A stretch of DNA of 64,000 nt. Origin: Pseudorhizobium endolithicum. GTDB taxonomy: Bacteria > Pseudomonadota > Alphaproteobacteria > Rhizobiales > Rhizobiaceae. Of the stretch, positions 57,606 to 64,000 are shown piece by piece; within the stretch, counting starts at the first letter, position 1, and each line of letters starts with the position of its first letter. The stretch lies in contig NZ_CABFWF030000010.1 of the NCBI RefSeq assembly GCF_902153245.2, positions 264,560 through 328,559 of the forward strand, given 5' to 3'. A program made the translations under genes and the position numbers. The notes beneath the pieces were generated by a model that saw only the letters and a list, made by a program, of their open reading frames with translations, had not been told where the DNA came from and searched no databases.

Positions 57606-59099
57606 TCAGGCTTCGTAGTGGTCGCGCACCAGCCTGTCCAGGAGGCGGACGCCATAGCCGGAGGCCCAGGACTGGCTGATCTCGCTGGAGGGCGAATTCA
57701 TCGCCGTGCCTGCGACGTCCAGGTGGGCCCACCGGGTTTCGCCGACGAAACGCTTCAGGAACTGGGCGGCCGTGATGGCGCCCGCATGGCGTCCTGCCGA
57801 ATTCTTCATGTCCGCGAACTTGGAATCGATCATCTTGTCGTATTCCTTGCCGAGCGGCATCCGCCAGACCTTTTCCCCCGTCTGCTCGCCCGCACCCGCC
57901 AGTTGCGCCGCCAGTTCGTCGTCATTGCAGAAAAGGCCGGCATGCTGGTTGCCCAGCGCCACCAGTATCGCACCCGTCAGCGTCGCGAGATTGATCATGA
58001 ACCGCGGCTTGAACCGGTCGTTGCAATACCAGAGAGCATCGGCCAGCACGAGGCGGCCTTCCGCATCGGTATTGATGATTTCGATCGTCTGTCCGGACAT
58101 GGAGGTGACGATGTCGCCGGGGCGCTGCGCTTTCCCGTCGGGCATGTTCTCGACCAGTCCAATGATGCCGACCGCGTTCACCTTGGCCTTGCGCGCAGCG
58201 AGGACCTGCATCAGGCCGATCACCGCGGCCGCGCCGCCCATGTCGCCCTTCATCTCCTCCATGCCGGCGCCGGGCTTGATCGAAATCCCGCCCGAATCGA
58301 ACACGACGCCCTTGCCGACGAAGGCGATGGGCGCGTCCTTCGGCTTGCCGCCGCGCCATTGCATGACCGCAAGCCGCGGTGGGCGGGCTGACCCTTGCGC
58401 CACGCCGAGAAGAGCACCCATCTTGAGCTCACCCATCTCCTTCTCCGTCAGGATTTCGACTTCGAGGCTGAGCTTTGCGAGCGAGCGCGCCCGCTCCGCA
58501 AATTCGACAGGCCCCAGCACGTTCGGCGGCAGGTTCACGAGGTCGCGCGCCAGCAGGACACCGCCGGCCACCGCCTCGACGTTTCCGAAGGCCTTGCGCG
58601 CATCCTTGTGGCATTCGGTCACGATGGTGACGTCCACCTTCTTCGGCTGCTTTTCGTCGTCGTCCTTCTTCCTGGTCTTGTAGGAATCGAAGCTGTAGCC
58701 GCGCAGCAGCATTCCGAGCGCGAAATCCGCCGCCTGTTCCGGCGAGGCGTTCACTCCCGGAGCGTCCAGGTAGACGACGATCCGTTTTGCCGCCTTGGCG
58801 GCCGCCGCAGTTGCGCCCCCTGCCCTCAGCCAATCATGCGCCGTCAGCGCCTCCGGCTTTCCGAGGCCAAGCAATACCAGCCGATCCGCGAGCGAGCCGT
58901 GGGGAGCCAGGACATCCACGCTGCTCATCGACTTGGCCGAAAATTTCGCAATGCCGGCGGCCCGCCTGGACACGTTTTCGGGATCGGCGGCGGTTGCGCC
59001 GGCAGGAAGGTCCTGCCCGGCCACCTGCAGCATCACGGCCACCGAACCTTCGAGCGTTGCGGATACTGCGAAGTCGATTTCATACTGCGTGGACATCAT
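57606..59099 (-). CDS. pepA: Leucyl aminopeptidase (M17 family)
   Basis: PepA removes N-terminal residues from peptides with a two-metal centre and in some bacteria also binds DNA in site-specific recombination and transcription. The 497-aa protein has an N-terminal macro-like domain (about 1-170) and the M17 catalytic domain with [20 protein letters not shown], the signature [14 protein letters not shown], and HLDVAGTA near the end. The frame opens with two Met codons; GGAGAG spacing slightly favours the second (59096). It is transcribed ahead of holC. Confidence 0.95.
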   Translation of the reverse strand: MMSTQYEIDFAVSATLEGSVAVMLQVAGQDLPAGATAADPENVSRRAAGIAKFSAKSMSSVDVLAPHGSLADRLVLLGLGKPEALTAHDWLRAGGATAAAAKAAKRIVVYLDAPGVNASPEQAADFALGMLLRGYSFDSYKTRKKDDDEKQPKKVDVTIVTECHKDARKAFGNVEAVAGGVLLARDLVNLPPNVLGPVEFAERARSLAKLSLEVEILTEKEMGELKMGALLGVAQGSARPPRLAVMQWRGGKPKDAPIAFVGKGVVFDSGGISIKPGAGMEEMKGDMGGAAAVIGLMQVLAARKAKVNAVGIIGLVENMPDGKAQRPGDIVTSMSGQTIEIINTDAEGRLVLADALWYCNDRFKPRFMINLATLTGAILVALGNQHAGLFCNDDELAAQLAGAGEQTGEKVWRMPLGKEYDKMIDSKFADMKNSAGRHAGAITAAQFLKRFVGETRWAHLDVAGTAMNSPSSEISQSWASGYGVRLLDRLVRDHYEA

Positions 59100-59383
59100 C
59101 TCTCCAGACTGTCTTGTGGGTTGTACCGAGGATCATCACGGTTTCGCGCAAGATGGCAAGGCTAGGATCGCAGGACCTTCACCGTCCGAATCCAAGGCGC
59201 CACCGCTTCGGTCCACGGCCATGCCAAGCTTATTCCATGACACAGTCCCGTGCCACAGTCGGCCCAAAAAATCGCCATCGGATGTAAATTGTCATACTGG
59301 AGCGGTCGCCAATCGGCAGGCAATCGCTTAGATAGGCGCGACCGCTTGGCGCCGCAGATGACAGGAACTCTCCCAGGACGTCG

Positions 59384-60547
59384 ATGAAGCTGCTGGAAAT
59401 CTACATACTGCGCCGAATCGTCCAGATGTTCCTGGTGACCCTGGTGCCGGTTCTGACCATCATCTGGACGATCCAGGTGCTCGGGCGGGTCAATCTCGTC
59501 ACGGACACGGGCCAGTCCATGGGCTCGTTCATGATGCTGGCGACATTCATCCTGCCGACGATCATTCCCGTGGTTCTGCCTTTCGCACTGGCCATCGGCA
59601 TCACGCAGACGCTGACGGCGATGAACAACGATTCGGAACTGCCGGTGATCGACGCGGCCGGGGCCTCCCGCAGCATCATCTACCGGCCGGTCCTCCTGCT
59701 GGCCGCCTTCCTCAGCGTGTTCTCCTTCGTGGTGGCGAATTTCGTGGAGCCGCCCGCCCGCGTCGCCGCCCGACAGATGGTGGCCGAAGCCTATGCCGAC
59801 CTCCTGTCCTCCGTCATCGAGGAGAAGACCTTCCGCAGCATCGAGGAAGGGCTCTATGTCCAGATCTCGGAGCGGCATTCGGGGCGTGTGCTGACCGGAC
59901 TGTTCGTGGTGGACCATCGGGATCCGAACTTCGACCTCATCTACTACGCCCGCGAAGGCTCCATCGACGAAAGCGGCACGTCGCTGACCATGCGCGACGG
60001 CGAGGTGCACCGGAAGACGCCGGACGGGCGGATCTCCATCATCAAGTTCATGTCCTACGCCTTCGACCTTTCGGCCATGTCGGGGGCGGAAACACCGTCC
60101 TTGAGTGCCGGCGACCGGTCGCTGGCCTTCCTGCTCAACCCCGATCTTTCCGATCCCCACATCATCGGTTCTGCCGGCAGCTATCGCTCCGAACTGCATG
60201 CGCGCCTGACGGACTGGCTCTTCCCGTTCGTATTTGCGCTGATCTCGCTCGTGGTGGCGGGTGATTCGCGATCCCACCGGCAGATGCGGCTGCATCCCAT
60301 GGTCATCGCACTTGTTCTGGCCTTTGGGCTCCGCTGGCTGGGTTTCTCCTTCAAGAACCTCGTGAAACAGGACGAGGCCTACATCTTCCTGATGTATCTC
60401 CTGCCGGCCGTCACTACCGCGGTCAGCGTCTACCTTCTGGCCAGCCACCGGCAGATCCGGATGCCGTCCGTGGTCTGGCGCGTCCTCATGCCGACGTGGC
60501 ATCGGATTCGCCAGCGTTGGGCAGGCCGCCTTGGAGGCAGCGTATGA
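59384..60547 (+). CDS. lptF: LPS export ABC transporter permease LptF
   Basis: LptF is one of the two inner-membrane subunits that extract lipopolysaccharide and hand it to the Lpt bridge. The 387-aa protein has the YjgP/YjgQ fold: three N-terminal helices (LEIYILRRIVQMFLVTLVPV), a periplasmic beta-jellyroll (about 120-260), then three C-terminal helices. A Pro-rich VLPFALAIGITQTLTAMNND segment is typical. Its TGA overlaps the lptG ATG (ATGA). It starts the lptF-lptG-lptD operon after a 284-bp gap from pepA. Confidence 0.9.
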   Translation: MKLLEIYILRRIVQMFLVTLVPVLTIIWTIQVLGRVNLVTDTGQSMGSFMMLATFILPTIIPVVLPFALAIGITQTLTAMNNDSELPVIDAAGASRSIIYRPVLLLAAFLSVFSFVVANFVEPPARVAARQMVAEAYADLLSSVIEEKTFRSIEEGLYVQISERHSGRVLTGLFVVDHRDPNFDLIYYAREGSIDESGTSLTMRDGEVHRKTPDGRISIIKFMSYAFDLSAMSGAETPSLSAGDRSLAFLLNPDLSDPHIIGSAGSYRSELHARLTDWLFPFVFALISLVVAGDSRSHRQMRLHPMVIALVLAFGLRWLGFSFKNLVKQDEAYIFLMYLLPAVTTAVSVYLLASHRQIRMPSVVWRVLMPTWHRIRQRWAGRLGGSV

Positions 60548-61632
60548 TCTTCTCCACCCTCGGACGCTACTTTCTCCGGCGCTACCTCGTCACCGCCATG
60601 TGGTTCTTCCTCGGCGTTAACGCGATCATCTTCCTCGCCGATTTCAGCGAGACCAGCAGGCGCTTGGGGAGCATGGAAGGCTTCACCGTCCTGAGCGGCC
60701 TTGCGTTTACCGCCATGCGCACGCCGCTGATCTTCTTGCAGACACTTCCGACCCTCACCCTCTTCATCGGCATGACCGTGCTGATCGCACTCAACCGGCG
60801 ATACGAGCTGGTGGTGACGCGCGCCGCGGGCGTCTCGGTATGGCAGTTCATCGCGCCCTTCGCCGCGGGCGCATTCATCGTTGGCCTGTGGGCGATGCTG
60901 GTGGTCAATCCGCTGGCGGCATGGGGCCAACAGCAATCCGCCTCCCTCGAGACCACATGGCGCGAAGCAAGCAACCGGGCCCGCAAATCGAGTTTCGTGC
61001 CGTGGATCAGGCAGGCCTCTGAAGGAACCGACACGATCATCGGCGCGAAGAGCTACCAGGCCGAAGGCACCGAGCTTTTCGACGTGGTCGTGTTTCACTT
61101 CGACGAAGACGAGCGGGTGATCCTGCGGCAGGACGCGGCACGGGCAAAGTTGGAAGATGGTTACTGGACCCTTACCGACGTCCTGGAGAATCGCCCCGGC
61201 GAAATTCCGGTCCGTGTCGCTACGGCACAGGTACGCACCAACCTGAAGCAGGAATTCCTGCAGGAGAGCCTGTCGCAGCCAGAAGCCATTGCGTTCTATG
61301 ATCTTTTGCGAAAGATCCGGGTCGGGAAGTCCTTCGGGCTGCCGACTAAACCGCTCGAGACGCAGTTTCACTCGCTGCTTTCCCTGCCGCTGCTTCTGGT
61401 GGCAATGACGCTCATCGCTGCAACAGTGACGTTAAAATTCAGCCGTTTCGCACAATCCCGCTCGGTTATTCTGGGTGGAATCGTTGCAGGCTTCGTGCTT
61501 TATGTCGTAACCGTGCTTGTGAAAGCATTCGGGAGCAGCGGGGCCGTACCGCCATTCGTGGCGGTGTGGGTGCCGGTGATCGTCGCAACCGCTCTCGGCG
61601 CGACGATTCTGCTTCATCAGGAGGATGGCTAG
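60544..61632 (+). CDS. lptG: LPS export ABC transporter permease LptG
   Basis: LptG is the partner permease of LptF in the LptB2FG exporter. The 362-aa protein has the same six-helix plus jellyroll layout, with TLGRYFLRRYLVTAMWFFLG at the N-terminus and a NRRYELVVTRAAGVSVWQF segment at the end of the first helix group. ATG 60544 overlaps the lptF stop; its TAG stop shares one base with the lptD GTG. Confidence 0.91.
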   Translation: MIFSTLGRYFLRRYLVTAMWFFLGVNAIIFLADFSETSRRLGSMEGFTVLSGLAFTAMRTPLIFLQTLPTLTLFIGMTVLIALNRRYELVVTRAAGVSVWQFIAPFAAGAFIVGLWAMLVVNPLAAWGQQQSASLETTWREASNRARKSSFVPWIRQASEGTDTIIGAKSYQAEGTELFDVVVFHFDEDERVILRQDAARAKLEDGYWTLTDVLENRPGEIPVRVATAQVRTNLKQEFLQESLSQPEAIAFYDLLRKIRVGKSFGLPTKPLETQFHSLLSLPLLLVAMTLIAATVTLKFSRFAQSRSVILGGIVAGFVLYVVTVLVKAFGSSGAVPPFVAVWVPVIVATALGATILLHQEDG

Positions 61633-63983
61633 TGGCGGTAAACGACCGCGGAAATATCAGACGGCGCCTTGCGGTCCTGCTGGCGAGCGTTGCTGTGTGC
61701 ATGAACGGCGTGCAGCCCTTGCAGGCGCACGCCCAGGAGAACGATCTGGGGCTGGCGTCTGTCGCGGACGACGACGCCAAGATGCTCCTGCGCGCCAATG
61801 AACTGGTCTACAACCGGGACGTCGAGAAGGTCACCGCATCCGGCGGCGTGCAGATCTACTACAATCGCTATCGGATGGTGGCGCAGCGGGTCGAGTACGA
61901 CCAGCAGTCAGGCCGCGTGATCGCCCGCGGAAACATCGAACTGATCGAGCCGGACGGGAACCGCATCTACGCCGATGAACTCGACGTCACCGACGATTTC
62001 GGCCAGGGCTTCCTGAATGCGCTTCGCGTCGAGACCACGGACAACACGCGCATCGCCGCCGAGAGCGCGGAGCGCCTGCCCGGCGACCTGATGGTGCTCA
62101 ACAACGGCGTCTACACCGCCTGCCTGCCCTGTGCCCAAAAGCCAGGCAAGGCGCCGCTCTGGCAGGTCAAGGCGCAGCGGGTCGTCCAGAACGGCCAGAC
62201 GCACACGGTGCGGCTGGAGAACGCGCGCTTCGAACTCTTCGGAATGCCGATCGGCTTCCTTCCGTTCATCGAGGTGCCGGATCACACGGTGGAGCGGAAG
62301 TCCGGCTTCCTCTTCCCGACCATGAGCCTGGACGACAATCTCGGCTTCGGCATCACCGTGCCCTATTATCATGTGTTCTCGCCGCACATGGACGCGACAC
62401 TGAGCCCGACCTACTACACGGGCCAAGGCGTCCTGCTGCAGGCGGAGATCCGCAACCGCTTCGAGACGGGCGACCACAAGTTCCGCTTCGCCGGCATTAA
62501 CCAGCGCGATCCGCATGCTTTCGATACCGGAAGCAGCGACTACCGCGCCGACACACGGCTGATGGCAGCATCCGAAGGGCGCTTCCAGATCAATCCGCGC
62601 TGGACGTTCGGCTGGGACGTCATGGTCCAGAGCGACAACAACTTCTCCAAGACCTATTCGCTCGACGGCGTGAGCGACGATGTCTTCCGCAACGAGGTCT
62701 ACCTGACGGGGCTCGGGGAGCGTAACCACTTCGACCTGCGCGCCTTCTATTTCAACGTCCAGGATACCGCCTACATCAACAACGCCGAGAAGCGGCAAGC
62801 GATCGTCTATCCGTCACTGGACTACAAGTATATCGCTCCGGAACCCGTCGCCGGCGGCGAGCTTTCGGTGACGACGAACTTCACGAACCTTTCCCGACGG
62901 GAGGAGGATTTCCTCTTCGAGGGAACCACCGCCCGCTATGCCGGCCTGGAAGGAAACTACAGCCGCTTCACCACCGAAGCGGAATGGAAACGGACCTTCA
63001 CCACCTCCGGAGGCCTTTTGCTGACACCGATCCTCGCGGCACGCGGGGACGCGCTCCGGCACAGTTCATCCGATCCGTCGCTGACAATCTTTCCCGGCGA
63101 CCCCATCCGAGAGCGTACGTTCAGCCACGATCTCGAAGATTCAGGTTCCTACGGCCGCTACATGCTCACGGCGGGCCTGGAAGCACGCTACCCCTTCCTG
63201 ATCACCGGGGAGAACAGCAGCCACATCATCGAGCCAGTCGCCCAGGTCTTCGTCCGGCCGGACGAGCCGCTTGCAGGCGGACTGCCGAACGAGGACGCCC
63301 AGAGCTTCGTGTTCGACGCCACCAACCTCTTCGAACGCGACAAGTTCTCCGGCTTCGACCGCATCGAAGGGGGAACGCGTGCCAATGTCGGGCTGCGCTA
63401 TACGGGCTCCTTCGACAATGGCGTCGGACTGCGGAGCGTGGTCGGCCAGAGCTTCCACCTCGGCGGCCAGAATTCCTTTGCAACCGAAGACCTCGTGAAC
63501 GTCGGCGCCAATTCCGGCCTGGAGACGGACCGCTCGGATTACGTCGGCATGGCCGGCATCGATCTGCCGATCGGCATCTCTTTGGAGGCCGGCGCGCGCT
63601 TCGACGAGGAAACCTTCGACCTGCAGCGAACGGACGCGTCGATCTCCTACACCTCGGCAAGGATCAGCGGCTCGCTCGCCTACACGCAGATCGAGGCCCA
63701 ACCGGAATACGGATCGAGCAGCGATACGGAACTGCTGCAATCCTCCACCGGCTTCCGGGTCAACGAGAACTGGTCATTGAGCGGATCGGCGATCTGGGAT
63801 CTCAAGGAGCAGGAGATCATCCGTCGCGGCATCGGCATCACCTATGCGGACGAGTGCACGATCTTCACCCTCGCCTATGCCGACGAGCCGGCCAGCAGCA
63901 CGAACGCGAACGACTGGAGCATCAGCGCGCGGATCACCTTCCGTACCTTGGGGGATATCGATCTCGGCTCGGGCAGCCTTTGA
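61632..63983 (+). CDS. lptD: LPS-assembly outer-membrane protein LptD
   Basis: LptD is the outer-membrane barrel that inserts LPS with the lipoprotein LptE. The 783-aa protein has a signal peptide (RRRLAVLLASVAVCMNGVQP, ending AHA), an LptA/OstA jellyroll domain (about 45-200; VTASGGVQIYYN, GNIELIEPDGNRIYADE) and a 500-residue C-terminal barrel. A Cys pair CLPC occurs after the jellyroll and a single Cys (DECTIF) near the C-terminus, the sites of the strand-bridging disulfides. The start is GTG 61632, overlapping the lptG stop, with AGGAGG 7 bp upstream. Confidence 0.93.
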   Translation: MAVNDRGNIRRRLAVLLASVAVCMNGVQPLQAHAQENDLGLASVADDDAKMLLRANELVYNRDVEKVTASGGVQIYYNRYRMVAQRVEYDQQSGRVIARGNIELIEPDGNRIYADELDVTDDFGQGFLNALRVETTDNTRIAAESAERLPGDLMVLNNGVYTACLPCAQKPGKAPLWQVKAQRVVQNGQTHTVRLENARFELFGMPIGFLPFIEVPDHTVERKSGFLFPTMSLDDNLGFGITVPYYHVFSPHMDATLSPTYYTGQGVLLQAEIRNRFETGDHKFRFAGINQRDPHAFDTGSSDYRADTRLMAASEGRFQINPRWTFGWDVMVQSDNNFSKTYSLDGVSDDVFRNEVYLTGLGERNHFDLRAFYFNVQDTAYINNAEKRQAIVYPSLDYKYIAPEPVAGGELSVTTNFTNLSRREEDFLFEGTTARYAGLEGNYSRFTTEAEWKRTFTTSGGLLLTPILAARGDALRHSSSDPSLTIFPGDPIRERTFSHDLEDSGSYGRYMLTAGLEARYPFLITGENSSHIIEPVAQVFVRPDEPLAGGLPNEDAQSFVFDATNLFERDKFSGFDRIEGGTRANVGLRYTGSFDNGVGLRSVVGQSFHLGGQNSFATEDLVNVGANSGLETDRSDYVGMAGIDLPIGISLEAGARFDEETFDLQRTDASISYTSARISGSLAYTQIEAQPEYGSSSDTELLQSSTGFRVNENWSLSGSAIWDLKEQEIIRRGIGITYADECTIFTLAYADEPASSTNANDWSISARITFRTLGDIDLGSGSL

Positions 63984-64000
63984 GGCCGGCCCCGGCCATT

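Overview
This 64 kb window is GC-rich, densely packed chromosomal DNA. It looks like an alphaproteobacterium of the order Hyphomicrobiales (Rhizobiales), most likely Rhizobiaceae. The signs are family-level: a bacterial leucyltransferase (bpt) behind an RDD membrane protein, a DUF1236 protein, a DUF2891 protein, an Omp25-like barrel, the hda/AI-2E/purM/purN and ppk/ppx blocks, and ABC-F/holC/pepA/lptF/lptG/lptD in rhizobial order. No tRNA, rRNA, CRISPR array, transposase or integrase was recognised. The genus cannot be fixed from the sequence alone.

Layout. 1-14.2 kb is mostly core: RDD tail, bpt, a DMT permease, an AbrB/Doc toxin-antitoxin pair ending against parC, a secreted hypothetical protein, a GNAT enzyme, a SulP transporter, DUF1236, aspS, an MFS carrier, rnd and a FitAB/VapBC-type pair. 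14.2-26.4 kb holds DUF2891, DUF2000 with a divergent, apparently frameshifted AraC regulator, a secreted phytase/esterase-like protein, ppx-ppk, hda, an AI-2E permease, purMN and a Phd/VapC pair. Both the phytase-like gene and ppk carry 11-bp-periodic PHO-box-like repeats, so this stretch looks like a phosphate-starvation module. 26.4-40.4 kb carries a Nudix hydrolase coupled to a molybdopterin oxidoreductase, rlmJ, an LPG-synthase-like membrane protein, RNase T2, two GSTs, an outer-membrane barrel, uvrC, pgsA-moaD-moaE, an antitoxin relic, a lone LivH-type permease next to a CGNR regulator, a lipoprotein and ndk.

40.7-52.9 kb is the accessory highlight, a catabolic island in three transcription units: (i) DUF1537 acid-sugar kinase + FadR-type GntR regulator, (ii) opposite strand, sialidase-like BNR hydrolase + PdxA2 + iron-dependent alcohol dehydrogenase, (iii) EamA permease + peptide/nickel-type ABC transporter (binding protein, two permeases, fused double ATPase) + DHDPS/NAL-family aldolase. 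A FadR-consensus operator sits before the kinase. DUF1537 kinase plus PdxA2 is the known core for converting four-carbon sugar acids such as D-threonate to DHAP. The cytoplasmic sialidase-like enzyme, aldolase, alcohol dehydrogenase and oligopeptide-type importer suggest a longer route for a larger imported substrate. The substrate is not known.

The right edge of the island is a graveyard: a Gfo/Idh/MocA oxidoreductase lacking its NAD-binding N-terminus, an intact ThuA-like gene, a decayed cupin-regulator tail and about 290 bp without a recognisable gene. Core synteny then resumes (ABC-F, holC, pepA, lptF-lptG-lptD).
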